This document shows, piece after piece, positions 31,473-43,249 of a stretch of DNA of 64,000 bases (its first letter is position 1; every line of letters starts with the position of its first letter). The stretch spans positions 992,001 through 1,056,000 of the forward strand of contig WFMF01000014.1 of NCBI GenBank assembly GCA_011033025.1, read 5' to 3'. Both the position numbers and the translations under genes were made by a program. Below the pieces are notes generated by a model. It made no database searches. It worked only from the letters and a program-made list of their open reading frames with translations, and was not told the DNA's origin. This DNA comes from Beroe forskalii. Its lineage: Eukaryota; Ctenophora; Nuda; Beroida; Beroidae.

Positions 31473-34400
31473 TACTCTAGTAGCAGGGTGTAGTTGAGTG
31501 TGCACTTCGTTGGCCACAAAGTTTCTCGGTTCAGGGTCGTTTATTATGTTATTCTGCAACAGAATCACCTAGGTACGCAATTTGTATCGCTACTATGGAC
31601 CCTGTGGGGCCATTTTTGTAATCCCCCTCAGGCGCGTAAAGTGAAAATTCATATCTCCGTCCAGGAAGGTCGTAGAGACTTCATTTTTAGCTCAAACGAA
31701 TTGCAATGGCCATGTTTTTATGCAATTGTAAACGAGAATAAGCCTTAAAATGCCCAGGAAAAAAGTTATGGACCAAAAACTGGTTTTTCAGTGTATCGCT
31801 AGCAAATTACACATGTTGATTTGATATCTCGGTCCAGGAAGGTCGTAGAGACTTCGTTTTGAGCTCAAACAAATCGCAATGGCCATGTTTTTATACAATA
31901 TTCAATGTAAATATGCCTTAAAGTGCTCAGAAAAGTAGTTATGAACCAAAAAGTGGTTTTTCAGTGTAGCGCAAGCCTATATAATGCAGCATACCAATGG
32001 GGATTTTGCATCTCACTTCAAGAAATACCTCCAGACTCCATCTTAACCTAAACACAGGGTGGTTTAATGTTAATAAAGCAAAATTTTAAGCCAGATTCAC
32101 TCATGACTCAGGTACTGTATGCAATTTTATTGCTGTTCAGATCCCTGGTAATCTATTTTCTTAATTGCCCTATGTTGCTTACAGTACTGCATAGTGAAAA
32201 TTTGCATCTTGGTCCAAAAAAGATCATAGAGAATTGGTCTTAAGCTTGAAAATCTGAAATGGCCATGCTATTCATATTCAATTTGTTATAACATTAGTAA
32301 GTATGTTATACATAGAAGGACTCAGGGAAATGTTATGAAGTACTCATGATATTTACTTTTAATTTGGATTATGTGCTTTGGTCAACCTGTGTGATGGAGG
32401 ATTCTTGTAAATTGTTCCAGGAGCACATGAGACTTCGTTTCTTGTACTACCGAGGATATTTTAGGCAATTCTGAACCCGAATCACCTAGGTAGCTAGATA
32501 AATCCTGCACTGTGTCCTTTTTTCTTAGTTGCCCTTAGGCATTTCTTAAGACCATAATTATTACAGGAATAAATAAAATTCATATCTTGGACCAGTAAGA
32601 TCCAAGGTAGTACAGAAGTAAACATATTTTCTAGCTAAGGCCTCCTAGCTAGGATCACCTAGCTAGTGTCTTCTAGCTAGTTTGTCACTTCGTCCTTCAA
32701 AAGATCAGTGACTCCTACTCCTCTATCAAAGTTTCTTCTTGCTCAGATTATTCATGAATTTCAACTCGCTGGGTTTAACTTTCGAGAACTAGCAATAAAA
32801 CCGTAGCTAGGAGGTCGAGGTCCTAGCTGATTCTGATTGAGAATTGCCTAAAAATCCTCTGAAGTGCAAGAAACTAAGAAATGAAGTCAACTAAATTCCT
32901 AGAAGAACTAGCAAGAAAACCAGCTTGGGGATCCTAGCAAGAAAGTACCTTGTAGGATCTCCTAGCTACGGTTTTATTGCTAGTGAACTCGAAAGCTAAA
33001 CCCAGCGAGTTGAAATTTATGCATAATCTGAGCAAGAAGAAACTCTGATAAAGGAGTAGGAGTCACTGATCTTTTGAAGGACGAAGTGACAAACTAGCTA
33101 GAAGACACTAGCTAGGTTTTTTTTTATTTTGAAGGTTTTAATTCTATTCCAACAGCTGTTACAGCCAATGACAGGAATCGAAGGATTCAAGTAAACAGGC
33201 CAGTGACGTGTAATCCATACTTTCTTCGCCAGAGACTTCACTGCAATGGGCAGCTCCTCATTTAACCCTCCCGCACAGTTTCCTGTATGCTCGGCTGAGT
33301 GAACCGTGTGGCTGCTTAGGTGAGAGTTCTCACCCTTAACACGGTAGGCAAGGCCGGGAATCGATCCTAGCTAGGAGGCCTTAGCTAGGACGTTCCTTGA
33401 GGGGTACAGTATATGAGGCAAATGTTCATTTGCCTCATATTCTGAAAAAATGACATAGTCCAGGGTATATCTAGCTACCTAGGTGATTCGGGTTCAGAAT
33501 TGCCTAAAATATCCTCGGTAGTACAAGAAACGAAGTCTCATATGCTCCTGGAACAATTTACAAGAATCCTCCATCACACAGGTTGATCAAAGCACATGGT
33601 CCAAATTAAAAGTAAATATCATGAGTACTTTATAACATTTCTCTGAGTCCTTCTATGAATAACATACTTACTAATGTTATAACAAATTAAATATGAATTG
33701 CATGGCCATTTCAGATTTTCAAGCTTAAGACCAAGTCTCTATGATCTTCTTGGACCAAGATGCAAATTTTCACTATGCAGTACTGTAAGCAACATAGGGC
33801 AATTAAGAAAATAGATTACCAGGGATCTGAACAGCAATAAAATTGCATACAGTACCTGAGTCATGAGTGAATCTGGCTTAAAATTTTGCTTTATTAACAT
33901 TAAACCACCCTGTGTTTAGGTTAAGATGGAGTCTGGAGGTATTTCTTGAAGTGAGATGCAAAATCCCCATTGGTATGCTGCATTATATAGGCTTGCGCTA
34001 CACTGAAAAACCACTTTTTGGTCCATAACTACTTTTCTGAGCACTTTAAGGCATATTTACATTGAATATTGTATAAAAACATGGCCATTGCGATTTGTTT
34101 GAGCTCAAAACGAAGTCTTTACGACCTTCCTGGACCGAGATATCAAATCAACATGTGTAATTTGCTAGCGACACTGAAAAACCAGTTTTTGGTCCATAAC
34201 TTTTTCCTGGGCATTTTAAGGCTTATTCTCGTTTACAATTGCATAAAAACATGGCCATTGCAATTCGTTTTGAGCTAAAAATGAAGTCTCTACGACCTTC
34301 CTGGACGGAGATATGAATTTTCACTTTACGGCGCCTGAGGGGATTACAAAAATGGCCCTAGGGTCCATAGTAGCGATACAAATTGCGTACCTAGGTGATT

Positions 34401-34490
34401 CTGTTGCAGAATAACATAATAAACGACCCTGAACCGAGAAACTTTGTGGCCAACGAAGTGCACACTCAACTACACCCTGCTACTAGAGTA
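31473..34490. mobile_element. 3-kb foldback element with about 1-kb arms
   Basis: TACTCTAGTAGCAGGGTGTA at 31473 is mirrored by ACACCCTGCTACTAGAGTA ending at 34490. The reverse complementarity continues inward for about 1.1 kb per arm (31.47-32.6 kb with 33.4-34.49 kb). The flanking CAG at 31470-31472 and 34491-34493 is a 3-bp duplication candidate. Each arm contains two tandem ~170-bp units (CAGGAAGGTCGTAGAGACTT). A second inverted pair lies near the centre (32.65-32.82 and 32.95-33.11 kb, AACTAGCTAGAAGACACTAG). A SINE is inserted at 33117. No transposase is evident. It lies in the last EF-hand intron, ending 45 bp from the exon at 34537. Confidence 0.88.
33117..33366 (-). mobile_element. SINE-like insertion with A-rich tail
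   Basis: On the minus strand it begins GGATCGATTCCCGGCCTTGC and ends AACCTTCAAAATAAAAAAAAA. It is flanked by the 9-bp direct repeat CTAGCTAGG at 33108-33116 and 33367-33375. A tail plus target duplication indicates retroposition. A diverged, plus-oriented relative lies at 38221-38499. The head has weak polymerase III box-like words only. Confidence 0.75.
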
Positions 34491-34536
34491 CAGTGTGAAT
34501 TTGAATTATGATTTACACAAAAAAGTAAGTTCAAAC

Positions 34537-34692
34537 CTTGTCGAAGTAGTTGAAGGCGTCCCTGAGTTGCTTAGTACTTAGACTCTGTTTAGGAGCTGGC
34601 GGGGCTTTCGCCTGCTGCTTTCTGGCAATGTACCGGGCCATGCACAGACAGAACTCCTCCAAATCTATCAGCCCGTTACCGTCTATATCCAT
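34537..34692 (-). CDS. Calmodulin-like EF-hand gene, shared exon (EF2, linker, EF3 start)
   Basis: This 156-nt exon (52 codons, phase 0 both ends), acceptor CCCCCACGCAG and donor AAG|GTTTGA, encodes MDIDGNGLIDLEEFCLCMAR, then YIARKQQAKAPPAPKQSLST and KQLRDAFNYFDK. EF2 has a canonical loop DIDGNGLIDLEE. The central linker is about 12 residues longer than in calmodulin and Ala/Pro rich. The last two residues start the EF3 loop. All three alternative upstream exons join it in phase 0. A 17-bp minisatellite begins about 15 bp before its acceptor. Confidence 0.92.
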
Positions 34693-34707
34693 CTGCGTGG
34701 GGGTCAC

Positions 34708-36215
34708 ACTCAGAGAGGTCACACATTCAGAGGGGTCCCGGGTCACACATCCAGGGGTCACACATTCAGAGGGGTCCCGGGTCACACATCCAGGGGTCGC
34801 AAATTCAGAGGAGTGAGAAATTCAGAGGGGAAACACATTCAGAGGGGTGCCACATTCAGAGGGGTGCCACATTAGCAGGGGTCACACATTTAGAGGGATA
34901 CACACATTCAGAGGGGTCACACATTGAAAGGGATCACACTTTCAGAGGGTCACACACATTCAGACAGGTCACACACTCAGAGAGGTCACACATTCAGAGG
35001 GGTCACACACACTCAGAGGGGTCCTGGGTCACACATCCAGGGGTCACACATCCAGGGGTCACACATTCAGAGGGGTCACACATTCGCAGGGGTCACACAT
35101 TCAGCGGGGTGACAAATTCAGAGGGGTCACACACTCAGAGGGGTCACACATTCAGAGGGGTCACACATTCAGAGGAGGGGTCACACACTCAGAGGGGTAA
35201 CAAATTCAGAGGGGTCACACATTCAGAGGGGTCACATTCAGAGGGGTCACACATTCGCAGGGGTCACACATTCAGAGGGGTCACACATACAAACATTCAG
35301 AGGGGTCACACATTGAAAGGGATCACACTTTCAGAGGGTCACACACATTCAGAGGTCACACATTCAGAGGGGTCACACATTCAGAGGGGTCACACATTCA
35401 GAGGGGTCCCGGGTCACACATCCAGGGGTCACACATTCAGAGGGGTCACACATTTAGAGGGGTGACAAATTCAGAGGGGTCACACACTTAGAGGGGTCAC
35501 ACATTCAGAGGGGCTACACATTCAGAGGGTTCCTGAGTCACACATTTAGAGGGGTCACACACTCAGAGGGGTCACACATTCAGAGAGGTCACACATTCAG
35601 AGAGGTCACACATTCAGAGGGGTCACACATTCAGAGGGGTCACACATTCAGAGGGTCACACATTTGGAGGGGCCACACACTCATAGGGGTCACACATTCA
35701 GAGGGTCACACATTCAGAGGGTCACACACTCAGAGGGGTCACACATTCAGAGGGGTCACACATTCAGAGGGGTCACATACTCAGAGGGGTCACTCACATT
35801 CAGAGGGGTCACACATTTGGAGGGGTCACACATTCAGAGGGGTCACACATTCAGAGGGTCACACATTCAGAGGGGTCGCACATCCAGAGAGGTAAAACAT
35901 TCAGAGGGGGTCACACATTCAGAGGGGTGCCACATTCGGAGGGGTCCCGACTCCCGGGTCACACACATAGAGGTCACACATTCAGAGGGGTCACACATTC
36001 AGAGGGACACACATTCGCAGGGGTTACACATTTAGAGGGGTCACACATTCAGAGGAGTCACACATTCAGAGGGGTCACAAATTCAGAGGGGTCACAAATT
36101 CAGAGGGGTCACAAATTCAGGGTTCACCCAATCAAAGGTGTAACACAATCAGAGGGTCACACATTCAGTGGGGTAAACATGCATTGCAAGGGGTCACACA
36201 ATCAGAGGTTCACGC
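34708..36215. repeat. 17-bp minisatellite, GGTCACACATTCAGAGG
   Basis: Roughly 1.5 kb of degenerate 17-bp units, with variants CACTCAGAGG, CATCCAGGGG and CATTCGCAGG. It abuts the splice acceptor of the shared EF-hand exon, where it would occupy the polypyrimidine/branch-site region. The several 60-120-residue frames in it (GSHIQRGHTFRGV-type) are repeat artefacts. Confidence 0.95.
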
Positions 36216-36279
36216 ACATGATAGACAGTCAATTTTTACATGTTATATCGTGCAGCGACGAAAAATGTAAATTATAAAA

Positions 36280-38215
36280 TATGTTTGCATATAATATGAT
36301 AAGTATTGATTTGTTATAATTATATCGTAATCAGGCACAATAACTCCAACCATCGCTGATTTAGTCTCCTTAAGTCTAATTTAGAACAATGTATACATTA
36401 TAAAGTTATAATGATCAATGGTCATTTAAACTTCTAAAGCATTACCGGCTGACGCAGTTCTGGATTCAGCTCACAGAGGCTCAGACATAAAGGTTAGCTG
36501 GTCTGAAGAATAAAAGAATAAAGGAATGCTTTGTTGGGCTTTCACGGAACGTATTCAGCTGCTATTCGTAGCATATTTTCAAAGAGACATTTGACATATC
36601 AGTGTCCGGGGTAATCCTGACTCGCAAGACTCGATGGGGACTCCGCTGATCCGGGCCTTCTTTCTGCCAAACAGGAAGTCTTTAGTTTTCTCCCATCCAA
36701 CTAGTATTATACCTTTCACATCATAATATGTTAATATGCATTGTGCAGCACACATCTTAGCTGGTAGCAGATGCATAGCTAGCGCCCCTGGGGGAGCTGA
36801 TGCCCCTTAGGGTGCAAACGCCCCTAAGCGAGCTAGCACCCCATAGCAATAAAAAGTTGCTCTAGCAAGGCAAGAAGAAAGAAAGTTGAGGAACATTAGC
36901 CACTGAAGTTGAAGGCTGTACACTTCCAGTGATCCTGCGGGGAATTGTTGTTATTACACACAGGGTAAAAAGTGGTTACCTACACAGGGTAAATAGTGGT
37001 TACCTACACGGGTAAATAGAGATTACCAACACAGTGGAGCAGCAACTGTACACCGATACTTATTAAGGGGACACGGAGAAAAATTTCAGTTCATGCCATA
37101 TTACCGCCAGATGTATAGTAGTCGTCATCGTTAAGTTAGGTATATAAAAATAATATGAAAATTAACCGGAAATGACATATAACTGAGATGATTCCAAATT
37201 TTATATCAACAGTATATCTTACCTATAAGCTTGTATTAGTATTGCTATAATTCAAAGAGGAACTTTGGAAACGTGTGCAAATAACTGCCACAATTATTAT
37301 GGAGCCGAAACCACGGAAACATTTTGTAATTTTGAAAGCTGAAAGGAAATGGGATGAAAACTGAGAAGTTTTGGTTTATTTATTAAAGACAAAACGACCT
37401 CACGTTTTTCCGAAAGTCATCTGGGGCAATCAAGTGCGAAGGCTGAAATCGGTTCAATATCAAACCACTATGACCGCCGTTACTATGGTAACGTGCGCAA
37501 ACACGCACAAAAAACATCATCTATTACAGTGTTTAAATCGTCCATCCATTTTATGTCTTTTATATTTTCCAATTGGCATTTATGATTATCTATTGTCCCT
37601 GAAGTAGTTATTCTATGGAAAAGTATGGTTCTATAGAAGAATTGATCAAAGTCTGAAATCATCGATTCATTAGCTCCGGGGGATCCTATCTGAAACTGAA
37701 CTTAATTAATAGCTATGGATTTTTAGTAAGTATTATAATGCCTTTTCATTTTCTATCTCCGAAACCAAACTTAATTAAGTGCTCCGAAGGGTAATTTAAG
37801 TCTTATAAAAATACAATTTAGGTGTTGAAATCAACAACTTAATAAGTATGGAAATGTTACCTAAGTCATTTTCAAAGCACACTTTTGACAGTGAACAGGC
37901 ACAGTGGATAAGGACGTCAATTTTGATCAGAGAGTTGTGGGTTCTATGCTAGTCCACAGTCTACCAGCTAATTGAATCCTTAAAAAGTGTGTTTTGTATG
38001 ATGTGATGGTGATCTGGATGTGGTCAACTACAAATTACTAAAGTGTCCTGATGGTTGCAGAGGAAGTATTTTGGCAACAAAGGGATTAATTCCTTCCTGT
38101 ATTAATATGAGACGGCAGCATCCAGTTTTAATAATTACCATAGTTTTTCCTCGGTATAAATGAGCGTTTGCTTGTATAGAGCTATGAGTATGGCATGCAA
38201 GAATGAGATATAAAT
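36280..38215. other. EF-hand gene intron, nothing coding recognised
   Basis: AT-rich, with a small GCCCC/GCTAGC repeat at 36778-36845 and a triple TACACAGGGTAAATAGTGGT repeat near 36958-37020. No exon supported. Confidence 0.4.
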
Positions 38216-38220
38216 CTCAA

Positions 38221-38499
38221 GCCTAAGCAGCCGCACTGTTCACTCAGCCGAGTGTACAGGAAACTTTGCAGGAGGGTAAAATGAGGAGCTTTCCATTGCA
38301 GCGAAGTCTCGGGTGAATGAATACCTCATGGGTAAGTATAAAGGAACACTGCGTAAACCTTCTTAGCAGGTACATAAAGTATGGATTACAGTTTACACTT
38401 CTTTAATTGTCACTGGTTTGGCTATATTTGAATTCTTCGATTCCTGACATTGGCCGTACGGCTGTTAGAATACAAGTAGAACCTTTAAAATAAATGAAT
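38221..38499 (+). mobile_element. Diverged SINE-like copy
   Basis: It shares GCCTAAGCAGCC, CACTCAGCCGAG, TACAGGAAACT, AAATGAGGAGCT, AAGTATGGATTACA, TTCGATTCCTGACATTGGC and a 3' end AACCTTTAAAATAAATGAAT with the insertion at 33117-33366, in the opposite orientation. An extra block near 38335-38375 is absent from the other copy. Confidence 0.65.
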
Positions 38500-39940
38500 A
38501 TCGCAGCTTCTTCAGCGATTGCTCAAGACTTCTTGATCAAAGATGGCTGAGTTAGGATAAAAAGGAATAACTTGTCACGGCACTCGGACTTACCTTGTGT
38601 AGGGAGTATAATACATTCAAGCTTTGAAGATGCCTAACCATTAACCTCATCTCAAAGCTTCCAGTTCACAGAAGTTACCACACGAACTTTAATTGGACGG
38701 CACACAATATTGGCATATGTTAATAACTTACGAGTAAAGGTACCTACATATTTATAAACAGGAAACGTTGCCTGTAATTAATAGTAAATGTTCCTAACAT
38801 TTCACTACGAATCAATTATCATTATGTGCTTATAACTTTGACTCTGTTTGTATTCAAGAGTTCAAGGATACTTGATGGGAACGCAGTCCAACATTAAATT
38901 ATAACTACAAAACGGCATGATCTGCAGTCTGCAAGAGTCTGGCTTGAGGGGGCAATACAATTTATACCAAACCAGTTATTACTTTTTTAACCAGGTTCGT
39001 AGGTTCGTAGCCTTTTGCAATGGGCCAGCTATAAATATAGGTACCAGGTGATATTTTAATAACTAATCTACACTTCTATAACTCCATAAGTCTATAAGCT
39101 CATTTTCTGATTGTTAATATTGAAAAAGTCATTCTACTACGTTCCAGCAATGGTCAATGGATCACATACATAGGTTGTATAATAAAAGCGCTGTTCAAAG
39201 AATATTTTCATGGCACAAATTTATTTTCTGGACAATTATCAAGCTATTTAGTACACTGTAGCCTAGAAGAAAGCAGGAATATTTGATAAACAAATCGTGA
39301 AATTCAAAATCTAGTCAAATTGCGGGTTTAATCTGCCACACATTACTAAAGTACAAATTGAAAGCCCGACGTATTAAAGTTTTAAACTGTCATCACATTA
39401 AATCCAACATACAATTAAAATATTAATTGATAGCTATCTTGGAATGTAGTAAAGTAATTGCAAAGGGATTTGTAAGGGATGCACTTGTAACAGGGGGCAA
39501 ACTAAATCCTCCCAAAGATGTATATTTTGTCTAACTGAAGTTGAAATTATGATGATTCAATAGTTTTTATATATTACATAAAAATACTGCTCCCCATTTC
39601 AGTACTTCAGTATGTTGTCTCTATAGTGTTTATGTTTTATGTTTTGTAAAACAATCAGGAATGGTAATGTGTGGAATTGATGAGCTTTTATCTCAAAAAG
39701 AAGTCGAGAGATCGCCATTCAAACATTTAAAGTTTTATGCAACGCACGGGTAAAAGGGTGTTCAAAATCAGGGTTGCCCAAGGATTGTTTTGGATATAAA
39801 CTACCGATAAATGTTCTAACATCTTTTGGAGAATTTAGTTCATGCTCCTGTTAGAGCCTGGGGCATTACAGTCATCCCTTAAATTGCAAATTGTGAAGAA
39901 TGAAGATGCTGATAAAAATGCTTTCATTAGCAATACAAGC
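38500..39940. other. EF-hand gene intron, nothing recognised
   Basis: AT-rich sequence with no supported exon, RNA gene or repeat on either strand. Confidence 0.4.
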
Positions 39941-39947
39941 AAGAACA

Positions 39948-40112
39948 ATGTTATCACAACCAAAACCGTTGAAAGGCTGATCGAGTAACCCCCTACAAGT
40001 TTGGATGTGATCAGTCCACTTTCTTTTCATTTTGGGTTCCTGCAGTAACATCCAAACACGCGGGGGGTTACTTGACCAATCGTCCAACGGTTTTGGAGGT
40101 GATATCTTAACA
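39948..40112. mobile_element. Small hairpin (MITE-like) repeat
   Basis: AACCAAAACCGTTGAAAGG...GTAACCCCC...TTTGGATG (39957-40006) is mirrored by CATCCAAACACG...GGGGGTTAC...CCAACGGTTTTGG (40050-40103). The arms are about 55 bp and imperfect. The minus-strand ORF across it is not a gene. Confidence 0.7.
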
Positions 40113-40145
40113 GATGTATGCAACTGAGCCACTGTTGGAACCAAC

Positions 40146-40245
40146 TTTAGTTGCCCTGACTCAATTCAAACCCACGTAGCTTGCCCTCATGCATTTCGAA
40201 CCCACGTAACTGACCCTTACGCAGTCTGAAACCATGTTATATTCA
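40146..40245. repeat. About 31-bp tandem repeat, three degenerate units
   Basis: TTGCCCTGACTCAATTCAAA, TTGCCCTCATGCATTTCGAA and TGACCCTTACGCAGTCTGAA are each followed by CCCACGTA-like sequence. Confidence 0.6.
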
Positions 40246-41085
40246 CTTCGGATAACACAATTATACTCTAGTGACTAGAAGCCTGCTAGGGCCCAGTACG
40301 CACTATGCATTTCCAGCACAATTGAGGGTTGGAGTTTCTGAGTTTGTTCTTATATTGACTTTATGAAGGCTACAAACCAAGTTTGTCGAGCTGCCCTACT
40401 GTAGCTCTAAGTTCTGAAGGACACGTTCAGAAATTATTACTGTTGTGAAGTTCTTAGTGAAATGTGACAAATTTTACAAAAATTGCTGCTATTCTTCTAT
40501 AATATCGGTACTAGAGGTCTGAGAATTTGATGAGTGATCGGTCAAGGATACATTTAACACCATCTAACAGCTCTCCCTCAAGTCCTAGTGGAATTCTTGG
40601 CGATGTGCTTGGTTACTATACCCTCCTCCAAGATTTCATAACTTCATAAGCCCAAGCTTGATAGGTCGGCAAAAAGCCTGTAAAGCTACTTGGTCTTATA
40701 TTATATATCTATCCCGGTGGTCAGAAACGCTTCTTTAGTGTGCGACTTTACAGTAAAAAGAGTTTAATAATTGACGTAAAATTTTCCAATACATATATTC
40801 GGATTGATCCAGACTTTTTTTACCCACTGGGGTCATTGCCCGGGCCAGGGCGGGGATACGAACTCAAAAATCAGAAAAAAGCATTTAGCTAATTCAAATG
40901 GCGATTTAAGGGAACAAGATGTTTAATTGTTTTAAGATGTTTAAGTCAGAAGTATCAAGACAAAATTGCAACATAATCCTAGCCCAAGAATTATAAAAGT
41001 AGAGTAAGCTTGTTTTTGAGCAACAACCCCCAATTCTTGTAGAAATGATAATGCATTATTTAATTAAGATTTGCGCAACTCTTAC

Positions 41086-41253
41086 ATTGATGGCTAGCTT
41101 GTTGACTTCTAACTCAGAGATGCCAGGAAGAGCCTGATTGCAAGCCATCTTGAACTCTCTGATAGTTAATGTGTTGTCATTGTTCCGATCCAACTGCTTG
41201 AAGACCTGTTCCAACTTCTTCCGTTCCTTTTCAGGCAAATATGGACAAGACAT
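41086..41253 (-). CDS. Calmodulin-like gene, alternative first coding exon 1c
   Basis: The ATG at 41253 opens 56 codons reading MSCPYLPEKERKKLEQVFKQ, then LDRNNDNTLTIREFKMACNQ and ALPGISELEVNKLAIN, ending AAT|GTAAGA in phase 0. The EF1 loop DRNNDNTLTIRE keeps Asp1, Asn3, Asp5 and Glu12 but has Asn instead of Gly at position 6, so Ca2+ binding may differ from 1a and 1b. From the first loop residue to the exon end there are 35 residues, as in 1a and 1b, so splicing to the shared exon restores the calmodulin EF1-EF2 spacing. An acceptor (GTTACTAG) lies 3 nt before the ATG. Confidence 0.88.
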
Positions 41254-41259
41254 GACCTA

Positions 41260-43095
41260 GTAACCACTATCATTAGACTGTAACACTTAAGCTCACGGAT
41301 GAATTATGAAGTAGATAAGTAGGAGATAAGTAGATAAGATGGGCGTCCTGCAACGAATATGATGCTGCTCTAGTTCATGATGCCCATTTTCGGAAGACAA
41401 TAACCTACTCCAGGGTACAATGTCTTGGATGAATTTAATAAGGCCATCACTGATGTTCAATAAGTAAACAAAGTTGTTTTTCTAGGAAGCAAAAGGAAGG
41501 CGCAAGTGCAATATTGATACATCAAAAATATAACCCAAGAATGAACACAGAGATGCAACTTTCTGCACCACTGCCAAATATAAACGTTTTCAAGGCACAA
41601 AAAGTCAAAATAAACAAAGTTGGATATAGAGAATCAAATGAATGACATACTACTAAATAGTTTAAGATCCTCAACCGTTTCAGTATTATCATCCATTGGC
41701 CACAGTTTATTTTATTTGCAAGAAGAGTTGTAGGAGAATCCAATGGAAGGGCTATGTGAGCTAATCGGCCGCTGCAAGCATACGTATAGGAAGGGAGCAC
41801 CACTGAAATCGACTTGCCAGTGGATACTTCCCTTGCCATGATATGTCCGTATGTGGTGTACTGTGATAAACCAATAGCTAAATGGAATGTTGCGAGATAG
41901 AAACAGCCTGGTAAAATAATGTCCTCTGCAGATCCCCGGAGCCAAGCTAATGAATTACGTAATGTCAAAAGTAGAGTTTTCAAGTTCTGACTTCAGCAAT
42001 TGCATTATGGTAACATCCACTATTGGTGGGTTCTTTTTCAAGGGAGCCAATAAGCACAGATCAATGAATATCAAGATGTAAATCGTCAGCATGAAGTTTT
42101 AATTGTTCTATCTGGACTACTTAAATACCTATTTTCCTTCCTATGGAATGTTTAGAAGTTTGCAAAGACTCTGAGCCAGCCATGTTAGAGCAAAACACGT
42201 GACTATAAAATAATAGAACTAGTTAACATGAAAACTATCATAAAATCATACTAAAAATTGATAGAAAATTTCTGTACTTCAGCTGTCAGATAAAAAGTAC
42301 AAACAATTTAAAAAAAAATCCGATTACTATAGTTATTATCAACAAACTTTTTCCTTTGGCCCAAATTGCCGTTTTTGTTTTAGAAAAAGGCATTGAGGTA
42401 GGGTTTGCAGAGATTGTGTTTTGTGGGTTTTGCGTAAACACAGGGGATCCCCTCAAACCTCATTGGTATTTTTTATATTTCACTGCATAGCAAGCTGATT
42501 GTAATACTTGATCCGTGTATGACCCATGTATGGCCCACATATTCTAAACACTTGATGATAAAAGCTTGAAGCATTCTTTCAATCTGAGCAGCATCAACTA
42601 CCTCGTAATCAATTTAGCTCGATTACTGCGCCTCGTGCTTACTACTTCCGTCATGTGCGCCACGTGACTATTTCATAAACAGACCCTCGTGATGAACTAG
42701 AGCCAATGAAACGTCCTTTTTCGTGTCACGTTCGAGTACAAGGACCAATGAAATTTTAGAGGAGTTCCTCTAAAAACCACAAAGTATGAGTTAATAACAT
42801 ATCTGTCACGATTGGAACTATTGCCCACCTAAAATGCAGTGAGATATGTCCGATATTCCACTCAGGCCAAGCAGCCCTCATTTACAATGGAATATCTATG
42901 CATAACATCCACTTGGGGAGTTAAATACAGAATCGAAATATCTGCTGTATTTTAAATTTTTCGAATAATCAAAAAGTAAAAGGGGACAAGACTTTTGGCG
43001 CAGCCTGTAATTTAATAAAATCAAAAATTGACACCTATCGATTTTTTACACTTTGCTGTGGCCTCTTTTTGTGGGCATTTAAACAATACAAATTA
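41260..43095. other. Intron between exons 1c and 1b, possible promoter near 42.6-42.75 kb
   Basis: 42595-42760 is richer in CpG than its surroundings, with CACGTGAC and several CCAATGAAA words, and could be a promoter for transcripts starting at exon 1c. The 153-residue minus ORF at 41522-41983 has no recognisable domain, and a second long frame overlaps it. Confidence 0.3.
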
Positions 43096-43099
43096 TTAT

Positions 43100-43243
43100 A
43101 AAATGCATAGACACGCGCCTATCGGGTCCATTTTGGGATACTTCCAGAGGGTGTTAGCCCGAGGGATGTATCCGGTTTTGGCCCGAGCCCGTAGGGCGAG
43201 GGTCTAAACCAATATGGACCCGATCAGGCAAGTGTCTATGTAT
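43100..43243. mobile_element. Small hairpin element, AATGCATAGACAC termini
   Basis: ATGCATAGACACGCGCCTAT and CGGGTCCAT at 43102-43132 are mirrored by ATGGACCCG and CAGGCAAGTGTCTATGTAT at about 43213-43240. The core is CpG-rich (CCCGAGCCCGTAGGGCGAGGG). Non-coding. Confidence 0.7.
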
Positions 43244-43249
43244 TATAGA

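Noticed and set aside
34924..36277. Plus-strand repeat proteins of the GSHIQRGHTFRG type
   Set aside because: They are translations of the 17-bp minisatellite; frames break wherever unit length changes.
41522..41983. 153-residue minus-strand ORF
   Set aside because: No domain recognised. An overlapping frame is equally open, the composition is unremarkable, and it lies in an EF-hand intron.
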